From NCBI RefSeq assembly GCF_001027745.1, contig NZ_LECU01000010.1, positions 1 through 64,000 of the forward strand: a DNA stretch of 64,000 nt. Direction: 5' to 3'. Below, one piece after another: positions 1-8,883 of this stretch. A program made the translations under genes and the position numbers. The stretch's first letter is position 1, and each line of letters opens with the position of its first letter. Source of the stretch: Pedobacter sp. BMA. Its GTDB lineage: Bacteria; Bacteroidota; Bacteroidia; Sphingobacteriales; Sphingobacteriaceae. Under the pieces are notes generated by a model that had not been told where the DNA came from, ran no database searches, and saw nothing but the letters and a program-made list of their open reading frames with translations.

Positions 1-891
1 AGTCAGTATATGTTCAACGGGATTTACATCAATCCGGCTTACGCAGGTTACAAAGAGGTACTCAATGTGCACAGCTTTTACCGCAGTCAGTGGACAGGTA
101 TTACCGGTGCACCTAAAAGTATGGCCCTTGCTGTTGATGCCATTGCAAACAGTGGCAATGTGGGCCTGGCCCTTCAGGTAGCCAGCGATAAACTGGGTGC
201 CCAAACCAACTTAAGCGTTTATGGAAATTATTCCTACCGGATACGGATGAATGATGACGGGAGTTCCCGTTTAGCGCTGGGTCTGGGTGTAGGAATGATG
301 CAACTGGGTATCGACGGTTCACTGCTGAACCCCAACGATCCTGAACCCTATCAGCCCGTTGGTGTACAAAGCACCATTGTGCCTGATGCAAGGGCAGGGG
401 TATACTTTGCCAACGACAGGTATTATGCCGGATTCTCCGTTGACAATCTGATTGCGACTTACATCAATATAGACCGGTACGCCTTCATTGCACAACCAAA
501 GCCTCATTATTATCTTACAGCTGGTGCCTTGTTCCCGATCAATGAAAATTTTCAGATCAAGCCATCTTTTCTGTTAAAAGACGACAGGGGTGGGCCAACG
601 AGTTTAGATTTAAATGCCTTTTTGTTGATTAAGGAATTTCTCTGGGTAGGTGGGTCATACCGCACAGGTGTAAAACTCTACGACAAGAGCTATCTTCAAA
701 ACGACCTGACACCACGTAACTCTGCTGTTGCAGCGATACAGATCTTCCCATCAGAAAAAATCAGGATTGGTTATGGTTATGATTTCTCTATCGGTCCTTT
801 ACAGGGGTATAGCGGAGGTACACATGAGATCTCAATTGCCTATTCATTCATCAAACCAAACATCCGACTGGCAACACCAAGGGTTTTTTAA
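1..891 (+). CDS. PorP/SprF family type IX secretion outer membrane protein (5' partial)
   Basis: Outer membrane beta-barrel family that in Bacteroidota accompanies type IX secretion and gliding adhesins and helps anchor or export secreted partners. The frame is open from base 1, and the visible N-terminus SQYMFNGIYINPAYAG is the hallmark just after the signal peptide in PorP/SprF proteins. The true start therefore lies left of the window, and the ATG at 10 is internal. About 296 residues are present, close to full family length (about 310-340). Alternating aromatic and polar strands run to the C-terminal RLATPRVF. The next gene is a PorE-like OmpA protein 42 bp downstream on the same strand, the usual pairing. 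Family call firm; which secreted adhesin it serves is not visible. Confidence 0.9.
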   Translation, partial: SQYMFNGIYINPAYAGYKEVLNVHSFYRSQWTGITGAPKSMALAVDAIANSGNVGLALQVASDKLGAQTNLSVYGNYSYRIRMNDDGSSRLALGLGVGMMQLGIDGSLLNPNDPEPYQPVGVQSTIVPDARAGVYFANDRYYAGFSVDNLIATYINIDRYAFIAQPKPHYYLTAGALFPINENFQIKPSFLLKDDRGGPTSLDLNAFLLIKEFLWVGGSYRTGVKLYDKSYLQNDLTPRNSAVAAIQIFPSEKIRIGYGYDFSIGPLQGYSGGTHEISIAYSFIKPNIRLATPRVF

Positions 892-933
892 ACATTAAAT
901 CAGTAAATTAGCTAAATTATCCAATCAATTATA

Positions 934-2895
934 ATGAAGAAAATTTTAATAGGTACCTGCTTCTCTGCATATTGTTTATTTGTAACTGGTTTCTCTGCGC
1001 AAGCGCAATATGTAATCAAGGATGCTGATAAACAGTTTGACTTGTTTAACTACAGCAAGGCGGCAGATTTATACGAGCAGGCCTATAAAAAGAAAGAAAC
1101 TTTACACGCTGCCGAACGTTTGGCCAATGCATACGCCAATATGTACAATTACAAACAGGCAGAAAGCTGGTATGCAATAGCTTCTAAAATGGCCGGCAGT
1201 AAACCTGAAAATATTTTAGGCTATGCAAAAGCGCTCCAGAATAATTCAAAATACAGTGAAGCAAAAGTTCAGTATTTAAATTATATCGAGCAGAAAAAAG
1301 ACGTTCCGGAAAGGCAGCAAGCCGTTTGGATCGGATCATGTGATTCAGCAATAAAATGGATCAGGAATCCAAAAAAAGTAGAGCTGATCAATCAAAAGGA
1401 ATTAAACAGTACACAATCAGACTGGGGAGCTTTCAAATATCAGAATGGAGTAGTTTTTACATCTGACCGTTTAAACAGTAAACTGGAATCGAACGAAAGC
1501 CGCCCGTTCTTACGATTTGATGGCACCAAAGAGCCCAATGCCAATGTATATGGCTGGACGGGAAATGGCTACCTCAAATTATATTATAAAGCCTCTTCTA
1601 AAGACAGTCTGGCATTGTTTCCAATCAGAACAGGTACGCGTTATCATGTGGGTTCAGCAAGTTTTACTGCTGATGGGAAAACCATGTATTTTACACTCAC
1701 CCGCATTACCGACGAACTGGAACGTTTGAAAAAACAACCCACAACGGTTAACGTTGAAATATTCAGCAGCACCAAATCCGCAGATGGTACCTGGAGCGAA
1801 CCGGTATCTTTCACTTACAATAACGTGAACGAGTATTCTGTTGGAGATCCGTTTGTCACCACCGACGGCAATAGTCTGTACTTTGCATCTAACATGCCTG
1901 GCGGCTTAGGTGGAACAGATATCTACGTTTGCCTGAAAACCGATGCAGGAGAATGGGGAAAACCAATTAACCTGAAAGAGGTCAACACACCTGGTAACGA
2001 ACGGAGTCCGGTTTTCGATGAGAAAGATAATTTTTATTTTTCAAGCGATGGCAGAGTGGGTATGGGCGGACTGGATGTATACCAGGCTTTAAGACAAGGA
2101 GGTGGGATTGGTGTGATAGAGAATCTTGGTTACCCCTTTAACTCTCCTCAGGATGACTTTAGTTTCAGTCTGAATGAAAAAGGCGGCATTGTTTACCTGT
2201 CCTCAAACCGTGAAGGTGGAGTGGGTAGTGATGATATTTATTCGATAGATCAGAAAGCGATATTGGCTTTTAAACTGGAAGGACGGGTTTTCGATCGTAA
2301 AACCAGCGATCCATTAACGAATGCGGTGGTTACACTTTCTAAAGTGAATGGCTCAGTAATCAAAACCGAAACAGATGAAAACGGATTCTATGAGTTTAAT
2401 CTCGCGAAAGAATCTGAGTACAATGTTTCTGCTGAAAAAACCGCTTACAGATCTGATGTAGAAAACCTGGCCACTATTGGCTTAACAACCTCAGAAGTGT
2501 TGAAACAGGATTTATACCTTGAAGCAATTGAGCTGATGAAAGGGATCAGATTGGAAAATATTTACTACGATTTCGACAAATGGAATATTCGTCCGGATGC
2601 AGCGGTTGAACTGGATAAGCTGGTTAAGATTTTGGTTGAAAATCCAACGATCTGGATTGAGCTGGGCTCGCACACCGATAGCCGCGGAAAGGATGGTTAT
2701 AACCTGAGTTTGTCGCAAAAAAGAGCTGAGTCTGCCGTTCAGTATATCATATCAAAAGGCATTGCTAAAAACCGCATCACGGCTAAAGGTTACGGCGAAA
2801 CGCAACTGTTAAACAAGTGTAGCAATGGTGTAGAATGCAGCGATGCTGATCACCAGTTAAACAGAAGAACGGAGTTTAAAATTGTTAAGCAATAA
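934..2895 (+). CDS. OmpA family protein with TPR, PD40 propeller and carboxypeptidase-like domain (PorE-like)
   Basis: Predicted periplasmic or outer-membrane protein linking the type IX secretion or adhesin apparatus to peptidoglycan. The order is signal peptide (residues 1-24, ending FSAQAQ), TPR-like helices (about 25-150), WD40-like PD40 blades (about 180-450, repeated YFSSD/YLSSNREGG-type motifs), a carboxypeptidase-regulatory-like beta domain (about 455-530), and a C-terminal OmpA domain (about 545-653). The OmpA domain has IYYDFDKWNIRPDA, the diaminopimelate-binding SHTDSRG and the closing NRRTEFKIV. This architecture is that of Porphyromonas PorE and its relatives. It follows the PorP/SprF gene and ends at a strong terminator, so the pair is probably one transcript. 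The domain assignment is confident; equivalence to PorE is inferred. Confidence 0.9.
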   Translation: MKKILIGTCFSAYCLFVTGFSAQAQYVIKDADKQFDLFNYSKAADLYEQAYKKKETLHAAERLANAYANMYNYKQAESWYAIASKMAGSKPENILGYAKALQNNSKYSEAKVQYLNYIEQKKDVPERQQAVWIGSCDSAIKWIRNPKKVELINQKELNSTQSDWGAFKYQNGVVFTSDRLNSKLESNESRPFLRFDGTKEPNANVYGWTGNGYLKLYYKASSKDSLALFPIRTGTRYHVGSASFTADGKTMYFTLTRITDELERLKKQPTTVNVEIFSSTKSADGTWSEPVSFTYNNVNEYSVGDPFVTTDGNSLYFASNMPGGLGGTDIYVCLKTDAGEWGKPINLKEVNTPGNERSPVFDEKDNFYFSSDGRVGMGGLDVYQALRQGGGIGVIENLGYPFNSPQDDFSFSLNEKGGIVYLSSNREGGVGSDDIYSIDQKAILAFKLEGRVFDRKTSDPLTNAVVTLSKVNGSVIKTETDENGFYEFNLAKESEYNVSAEKTAYRSDVENLATIGLTTSEVLKQDLYLEAIELMKGIRLENIYYDFDKWNIRPDAAVELDKLVKILVENPTIWIELGSHTDSRGKDGYNLSLSQKRAESAVQYIISKGIAKNRITAKGYGETQLLNKCSNGVECSDADHQLNRRTEFKIVKQ

Positions 2896-2920
2896 ATAAG
2901 ACTAATAGCATAAATATTGA

Positions 2921-2952
2921 AATGCCCTGATAGCAATATCAGGGCATTTTTT
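2921..2952 (+). terminator. Rho-independent terminator
   Basis: A perfect 12-bp stem (2921-2932 pairing with 2937-2948) with a GCAA tetraloop, followed by a T-run. It lies 25 bp after the stop of the OmpA/PD40 gene and closes the PorP-OmpA transcript. Confidence 0.88.
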
Positions 2953-3050
2953 ATGCACCAACATTCAGAATAAAAAACGTTAAGCTAAAAATGTTAGTAT
3001 ATTGTGGATAATTCACAAATTGATTTTTAAGTTAAAGCTAAATATATTAG

Positions 3051-3058
3051 TAATTTTG
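3051..3058 (+). promoter_or_regulatory. Possible -7 element of the polymerase cassette
   Basis: TAATTTTG matches the Bacteroidota -7 consensus TAnnTTTG and lies 38 bp before the Y-family polymerase ATG. No convincing -33 TTTG sits at the usual spacing. The surrounding AT-rich stretch (2980-3090) holds no SOS box that I can recognise. Confidence 0.35.
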
Positions 3059-3096
3059 ATTGTAAAATTATTCTTAACATTTTAAACGCTGATGAT

Positions 3097-4401
3097 ATGA
3101 ACCAGACTGATAAACATATCATACACATGGATCAGGATGCCTTTTTCGTATCTGTAGAATTAAGGAAAAATCCCAGCCTGGTTGGGAAGCCTGTTATTGT
3201 TGGAGGCGGATCTGATCGGGGCGTAGTAACTTCCTGTAGTTATGAGGCCCGTAAGTATGGTGTACATGCCGCTATGCCAGGAAGGATGGCCCGGCAACTC
3301 TGTCCCCAGGCAATATTTGTCCGCGGGAATATGGAAGACTATTCCAAAGCATCTCACGAAATCACAGAGATTATTGCGGATAAAGTCCCGCTTTTCGAAA
3401 AGGCGAGCATCGATGAACACTATATCGACATGACCGGGATGGACAAGTTTTTTGGGTGCATGAAATTTGCTTCCGAATTGCGCCAAACCATCATTAAAGA
3501 AACCGGCTTACCGATATCTTTTGGCTTATCTGTTAATAAAACGGTTTCAAAGATCGTGACCAATGAGTGTAAACCTAATGGAGAGCTCAAAATCCCCTTG
3601 CCTGAAGTACGCTCATTTCTGAATCCCCTGGCCGTGCATAAAATACCGGGCATTGGCGATTCAACCTATAAAAGGCTAAGTGAGATGGGCGTGCGTAGAA
3701 TACAAACACTTGCAGAAGTTCCGCAGGATTTGATGTTTAAGATTTTGGGTCAGCATGGACTGGGCATCTGGCAGAAAGCCAACGGAATTGATCTTTCGCC
3801 CGTAGTGCCTTACCGGGAACGTAAATCAATCGGTACCCAAACAACTTTTGAAAGTGACAGTATGGATATTTCGAAGATGAAGGCTATACTAAGTGGAATG
3901 GTTACCAATTTAACTTATGAACTCCGGCACCAGCAGAAACTTACAGCCTGCATTACGGTTACGATCCGGTACTCGAATTTCGAAACGGTTACCCAGCAGG
4001 CGCGGATTCCCTATACTGCGCTGGATTCATTTCTGACCGCAAAAGCGCACGACTTGTTTGAGCGACTCTATTCCCGCCGGATGATGTTGCGCCTGATCGG
4101 GGTAAAACTGTCTCATCTGGTGAGCGGGTTTGAGCAGATTGGCCTGTACCATACTTCTGAAGTTGAATACGATTTGTACCAGGCAATGGATAAAGTACGG
4201 GATCATTATGGATTAGAATCGGTAGTGAAAGCCTGCATCGTCAAGCCCCCTCTTAAAGATGAAAATAATAAAGTAATTAAATATAACCCCAGGAAGAAAA
4301 AAGCGACAACAGAGCGGCCGGATGAGACGGAAGAGAAGAGACGTTCGCGGATCAGAACCTTCATTAATACTGACCTGGGAACAGCAACGAAGCTGGATTA
4401 G
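3097..4401 (+). CDS. dinB: Y-family DNA polymerase (DinB/Pol IV type)
   Basis: Translesion DNA polymerase that copies across damaged bases at low fidelity. Visible catalytic features are MDQDAFF (metal ligand D12) and SIDEHYIDMTG (D106, E107), with the steric and binding motif YEARKYGVHAAMP between them. A helix-hairpin-helix region (KIPGIGDSTYKRLSEMG) and the little-finger domain follow. QIGLY near residue 350 resembles a beta-clamp-binding peptide. A basic, disordered tail ends the 434-residue protein, long for Pol IV (about 350-400). The dnaE-like gene starts 55 bp downstream, so the two probably work together as in ImuB/DnaE2 mutasomes. Catalytic residues are intact, unlike ImuB, so I call it an active DinB-like enzyme. 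Confidence 0.92.
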   Translation: MNQTDKHIIHMDQDAFFVSVELRKNPSLVGKPVIVGGGSDRGVVTSCSYEARKYGVHAAMPGRMARQLCPQAIFVRGNMEDYSKASHEITEIIADKVPLFEKASIDEHYIDMTGMDKFFGCMKFASELRQTIIKETGLPISFGLSVNKTVSKIVTNECKPNGELKIPLPEVRSFLNPLAVHKIPGIGDSTYKRLSEMGVRRIQTLAEVPQDLMFKILGQHGLGIWQKANGIDLSPVVPYRERKSIGTQTTFESDSMDISKMKAILSGMVTNLTYELRHQQKLTACITVTIRYSNFETVTQQARIPYTALDSFLTAKAHDLFERLYSRRMMLRLIGVKLSHLVSGFEQIGLYHTSEVEYDLYQAMDKVRDHYGLESVVKACIVKPPLKDENNKVIKYNPRKKKATTERPDETEEKRRSRIRTFINTDLGTATKLD

Positions 4402-4456
4402 TTAAACTGTCCACCCATCATTCAATCACCCACCATATCTTGTACCTGATACTGAA

Positions 4457-7400
4457 ATGTTTCTAAACGTGCATTCTACATATAGCCTTAAATATGGAAC
4501 CATTCCCGTTCAGGAAATTGTACGTCAGGCCCGCGCATTGGATATTCACCAATTGGTTTTAACCGATATCAATAATTCAACGGGTGCCATGGAGTTTATC
4601 CGTGAATGCGAAAAGCAAAAACTCAAGGTCGACAAAACAGAACAGCACGCAGGAAATAACCCATATTTAATTAAGCCGGTTACCGGCATTGAATTCCGGT
4701 TAAATAACCTTTTACTTTACATTGGTATAGCAAAAAACAAGGAAGGTATGAGGGAGCTCAACGAGTTTTTAACCTTTCATAACCTGAATCAGAAAGAACT
4801 TCCACGAACTGCACCAGCTTTCGAAAATGCTTTTGTGATTTATCCTTTTTCCAAAAATGCCGACCGGACATTGAGATCAAATGAGTTTATGGGCATACGA
4901 CGTGACCAACTCAATTTTTTGTATTCCCATCCTTTGGATCATATCAGGCATAAGCTGGTGGTTTGGCACCCGGTAACAGTTACAGGAAAGTATGAGTATC
5001 GTTTGCATGAGTATTTGCGGGCAATCAGTTCCAGCACCTTGCTAACTAAAGTTGATGAAGCAGATAAATGTTTGGAAGCAGAAGTTTTGATTTCGGAACA
5101 GGAAATTGAAAATCAGTTTGCCGAATATCCTTTTATACTCGAAAACACCCGGCGAATATTTGATAGTTGCTCCATGGATGACTACCTGGTGAAGGGCAAG
5201 TTCTCTAAAAATAAAAAAACTTATACTAGAACAGGTCCGGATGGTGACCGGCTGATGCTTCGCAATCTCACGTTGAAAGGTTTAGCATATAGATATGGGG
5301 TGGGCCATGCTGTTGCCAGGGAAAGGATCGAAAAGGAACTCAGGGTAATTGAAGCACTGGATTACTGTGCATACTTTCTGATTACCTTTGATATTATTCG
5401 TTTCGCTATCGACAAGTGCGGTTTTTATCATGTGGGGAGAGGATCTGGAGCCAATAGCATTGTTGCCTATTGTTTACGCATTACAGACGTTGATCCAATT
5501 GAACTTGATTTGTATTTTGAACGGTTTTTAAATGAAAAACGTACAAGTCCGCCTGATTTTGATATCGATTTTTCATGGGACGAACGGGAGGTGATACAGC
5601 GCTACCTCTTTGATCGGTATCCTAAAGGACATGTAGCATTTCTAGGGACCATGAGTACTTTTAAAGACAGGGCAATTATCCGCGAAATAGGAAAAGTACT
5701 TGGCTTGCCCAAAGAAGAAATTGACAGTTTTAGCGACCAGACAAAAGAAAGGGACAACCTCCAAAACCCTACGTTTAAAAAGTTAATGCTGGTCCACAGC
5801 CTCATGAGAGATATGCCCAACCAAAGATCGATTCATGCTGGCGGAATCTTAATTTCTGAAGAGCCGCTTACTTACTATACTGCTTTGGATTTACCTCCCA
5901 AAGGCTTTCCAACCGTACAATGGGATATGTATGAAGCCGAATTTATTGGTTTCGAGAAATTCGATATTTTAAGTCAGCGGGGCATAGGGCACATTAGAGA
6001 GGCTGTTCGTATTGTTAAGGAAAACCAGGGTAAGGATGTAGACATTCATAACTTCCCCAGGTTTCGGGACGACCCGAGACTAAACGCTGAGCTCAGGGAA
6101 GGTCAGCCCATCGGTTGCTTTTATATCGAATCGCCGGCCATGCGTCAATTGTTGAAAAAGCTCACTTGTGAAGATTACCTTACGCTGGTGGCAGCAAGCT
6201 CTATCATCCGTCCCGGGGTAGCCAGCTCTGGTATGATGAAAATGTACATTCAGAGTTATCATGCTCCTCACCAGGTCAAATACCTCCACCCGGTGATGAA
6301 AGAGCAATTGCAGGAAACCTTCGGTGTTATGGTTTATCAGGAGGATGTGATTAAGATTTGTCATCACTATGCGGGTTTGGATCTGGCCGATGCAGACATA
6401 TTGCGGCGAGCCATGAGTGGCAAGTACCCGTCGAAACTGGAGTTTGATAAACTGGTACAACGTTTTTTCGATTCCGCGAAACAGTTAGGACGTGATGAAG
6501 AAGTGACTAAAGAGGTTTGGCGGCAGGTTTCATCGTTCGCAGGCTACAGCTTTTCGAAAGCCCATTCGGCTTCTTTCGCGGTAGAAAGCTATCAAAGCCT
6601 TTACCTTAAAACTTATTTCCCAAAAGAGTTCATGGTTGCGGTACTGAATAATTATGGAGGTTTTTACAGCAGATGGGTGTATGTACATGAATTACAGAAA
6701 ACAGGCGCCAGGGTGCATTTGCCTTGTGTAAACTTTAGCGATGACGTGGTCAATATAAAAGGGAATGAAGCCTACCTGGGCTTTATCGGTATACAGGGGC
6801 TTGAAAATAAGTTTATCGAACGAATACCCCACGAGCGTAGGTTAAATGGCAATTTTAAGAACCTGGAGGACTTTGTGAAGCGTACACAGATTACACTGGA
6901 ACAATCTATTTTACTGATTCGTTTGGGCGCGCTACGATTTACGGGCAAAGATAAGAAGAGCCTGTTATGGGATATTCATAACTATCTGGGGCACCAGCGG
7001 AAGTTAATCAATACGGCTGAGCTGTTTAGTGTAGAACATAGCGTATATCAGTTGCCAGAACTCGAGAATTCCGCTCTGGAAGATGCCTATGCCGAGCTGG
7101 AACTATTGGGATTTCCTCTAAATTACACCATGTTCGACTTTTTGAAAACCAAATACCGTGGTGACGTAAAGGCGGCAGATCTGCAGCGATATGTGGGGCA
7201 GACAGTGAAAATGGTTGGTAATTATGTTTGTGAGAAAACTGTCCGTACTATCAAAAATACTAAGATGTGGTTCGGCACCTTTATAGATGATCAGGGCGAT
7301 TTCTTTGATACCACCCATTTTCCGAATACTACACCGTTGTATCCTTTTAAAGGGAAGGGCTGCTATTTGATATTAGGTAAAGTAGTGGAAGATTTTGGTT

Positions 7401-7468
7401 TTCCAAGTATTGAAGTTTTGAAGTTTGCCAAGCTCGAGATTGTTATGAATCCGGTAGCAGTTCACTAA
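4457..7468 (+). CDS. DNA polymerase III alpha subunit, error-prone DnaE2-like
   Basis: C-family replicative-type polymerase, probably the accessory mutagenic copy rather than the main replicase. The N-terminal PHP domain starts FLNVHSTYSLKYGT. The palm has HVGRGSGANSIVAYCL and the catalytic PDFDIDF (D369, D371), with a third acidic residue likely at D503 in FEKFDILSQRGIGHI. Fingers, helix-hairpin-helix and an OB-fold-like C-terminus (about 890-960) follow. At 1003 residues it is shorter than housekeeping DnaE (about 1160-1480) and matches DnaE2-type proteins. The PHP metal site looks degenerate. It sits between dinB and a YdeI-like gene on one strand, and the linkage to a Y-family polymerase supports a translesion role. 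Confidence 0.9.
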   Translation: MFLNVHSTYSLKYGTIPVQEIVRQARALDIHQLVLTDINNSTGAMEFIRECEKQKLKVDKTEQHAGNNPYLIKPVTGIEFRLNNLLLYIGIAKNKEGMRELNEFLTFHNLNQKELPRTAPAFENAFVIYPFSKNADRTLRSNEFMGIRRDQLNFLYSHPLDHIRHKLVVWHPVTVTGKYEYRLHEYLRAISSSTLLTKVDEADKCLEAEVLISEQEIENQFAEYPFILENTRRIFDSCSMDDYLVKGKFSKNKKTYTRTGPDGDRLMLRNLTLKGLAYRYGVGHAVARERIEKELRVIEALDYCAYFLITFDIIRFAIDKCGFYHVGRGSGANSIVAYCLRITDVDPIELDLYFERFLNEKRTSPPDFDIDFSWDEREVIQRYLFDRYPKGHVAFLGTMSTFKDRAIIREIGKVLGLPKEEIDSFSDQTKERDNLQNPTFKKLMLVHSLMRDMPNQRSIHAGGILISEEPLTYYTALDLPPKGFPTVQWDMYEAEFIGFEKFDILSQRGIGHIREAVRIVKENQGKDVDIHNFPRFRDDPRLNAELREGQPIGCFYIESPAMRQLLKKLTCEDYLTLVAASSIIRPGVASSGMMKMYIQSYHAPHQVKYLHPVMKEQLQETFGVMVYQEDVIKICHHYAGLDLADADILRRAMSGKYPSKLEFDKLVQRFFDSAKQLGRDEEVTKEVWRQVSSFAGYSFSKAHSASFAVESYQSLYLKTYFPKEFMVAVLNNYGGFYSRWVYVHELQKTGARVHLPCVNFSDDVVNIKGNEAYLGFIGIQGLENKFIERIPHERRLNGNFKNLEDFVKRTQITLEQSILLIRLGALRFTGKDKKSLLWDIHNYLGHQRKLINTAELFSVEHSVYQLPELENSALEDAYAELELLGFPLNYTMFDFLKTKYRGDVKAADLQRYVGQTVKMVGNYVCEKTVRTIKNTKMWFGTFIDDQGDFFDTTHFPNTTPLYPFKGKGCYLILGKVVEDFGFPSIEVLKFAKLEIVMNPVAVH

Positions 7469-7521
7469 TACCACCCGATTAATTCATATCTTGGCTGATG
7501 TAATGTCCTCGAGATTTAGTT

Positions 7522-8040
7522 ATGGTTCACCTTAAAGCAGAAATAGAGCGCTTCGCGCAAATGGGCGAAAAGACGGGATGGAGTTATGTATTCATTCCCG
7601 CGGCTAAGGCAAACGAAATAAAACCCGGTTGCAAAGTAACTTTCAGGGTGAAAGGAAAAATTGATGCGCTTGAAATAAGCGGTCTGGCCACCATCCCAAT
7701 GGGCGAGGGGGATTACATCATTGCGCTGCGATCTGAGCTTCGTAAAAAGCTTAAAAAAGAGGCGGGAGCAGCTATTGAATTATTCTTGGAAGAGGACATA
7801 ACATTCAAAATTGAAATGCCCGAAGATCTGGAGATATGCCTTGCCGATGGGGAAGGACTATTGGAGCATTTTCTGGGGCAACCGAAGTCGCATCAAAACT
7901 ATTTTATTAAATGGATTAACGAGGCTAAAACAGAAGCTACCCGAACTAAAAGACTGACCATGACCGTTAGTGCAATGGAAAAAGGGCAGGACTATGGAGC
8001 AATGATCAGAGCATCTAAATCCAGGCCTTTAGATGGATGA
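7522..8040 (+). CDS. YdeI/OmpD-associated family protein with DUF1905-like domain
   Basis: Small soluble protein of unknown biochemical role. The N-terminal half (about 5-90, including GWSYVFIPAAKA and LATIPMGEGDYIIALRSELRK) fits the DUF1905 beta fold. The C-terminal half (about 105-165, HFLGQPKSHQNYFIKWINEAKTEATR) fits the YdeI/OmpD-associated helical domain. It begins 53 bp after the dnaE-like gene on the same strand, which suggests co-transcription with the mutagenic polymerases, although family members often stand alone. The last 12 bases overlap the convergent glycosyltransferase gene tail to tail. Confidence 0.8.
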   Translation: MVHLKAEIERFAQMGEKTGWSYVFIPAAKANEIKPGCKVTFRVKGKIDALEISGLATIPMGEGDYIIALRSELRKKLKKEAGAAIELFLEEDITFKIEMPEDLEICLADGEGLLEHFLGQPKSHQNYFIKWINEAKTEATRTKRLTMTVSAMEKGQDYGAMIRASKSRPLDG

Positions 8041-8793
8041 TTTCCGGTTATAGTCCCTGAACCAGCTACTTACTTTCATCTGGATAACACCTAAAAATGC
8101 TTCACGGAAAATTCGCGTGCTCATCTTTGATGTCCCTTCAGTCCGATCAGTGAAGATGATGGGGACTTCTACCACATTGAAACCGAATTTGATGGCCGTA
8201 AATTTCATTTCGATCTGGAAGGCATACCCCACGAACCGTATTTTGTTTAGCGGAATAGTCTCCAGTACAATCCGGCGATAACATTTAAAACCGGCAGTGG
8301 CATCCTGAATGTTTATTCTGGTGATAAAGCGCACATACATTGAGGCGAAATACGACATCAGCACCCTGCCCATAGGCCAGTTTACCACATTAACACCTTT
8401 TACATATCTTGATCCAATCGCCACATCCGCACCTTGTAAACAGGCATCACGTAAGCGGGCAAGATCGTCGGGATTATGCGAGAAATCTGCATCCATTTCA
8501 AAGATGTATTGATAGTCCCGTTGCAAAGCCCAGTTGAAACCATAAATGTAGGCTGTGCCCAGTCCTTGCTTCCCTGACCGCTCTTCGATGAACAGATGAT
8601 CCTGATACTCTCCCTGCAGCGATTTTACAATTTCAGCTGTGCCATCGGGCGAGCCGTCATCAATAATTAAAACATGAAAAGGCTGAGTCAAAGAAAATAC
8701 CTTTCGGATAATCTTTTCTATATTTTCCTTTTCGTTATAAGTAGGGATGATAACTAAACTGTCTGACACGGTTATTATTTTTTTAACGAAAGC
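8029..8793 (-). CDS. Polyprenol-phosphate mannosyltransferase-like glycosyltransferase family 2
   Basis: Predicted GT-A enzyme that transfers a sugar, mannose in characterised relatives, from a nucleotide donor to polyprenyl phosphate at the inner membrane. Visible motifs are LVIIPTYNEKENIEKI, the nucleotide-binding DDGSPDGT and the metal-binding MDADFSHNP, followed by the family motif GADVAIGSRYVKGVNVVNWP. It lacks the C-terminal membrane domain of the fused bacterial forms. Start is uncertain: ATG codons at 8808 and 8793 both precede a GTG at 8769 (giving VSDSLVIIPTYNEK), which is where most relatives begin. Transcribed alone, with its 3' end overlapping the YdeI-like gene by 12 bp. Family firm, exact sugar unknown. 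Confidence 0.88.
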   Translation of the reverse strand, partial: AFVKKIITVSDSLVIIPTYNEKENIEKIIRKVFSLTQPFHVLIIDDGSPDGTAEIVKSLQGEYQDHLFIEERSGKQGLGTAYIYGFNWALQRDYQYIFEMDADFSHNPDDLARLRDACLQGADVAIGSRYVKGVNVVNWPMGRVLMSYFASMYVRFITRINIQDATAGFKCYRRIVLETIPLNKIRFVGYAFQIEMKFTAIKFGFNVVEVPIIFTDRTEGTSKMSTRIFREAFLGVIQMKVSSWFRDYNRKSSI

Positions 8794-8883
8794 CATTTTA
8801 GCTTTCAAACTGCGAAAGTAAATATTAAAAGTGAATAATCCCTATCCGGAAGCCTAATAGGGATTAAATGTTTGATGTAAAGC

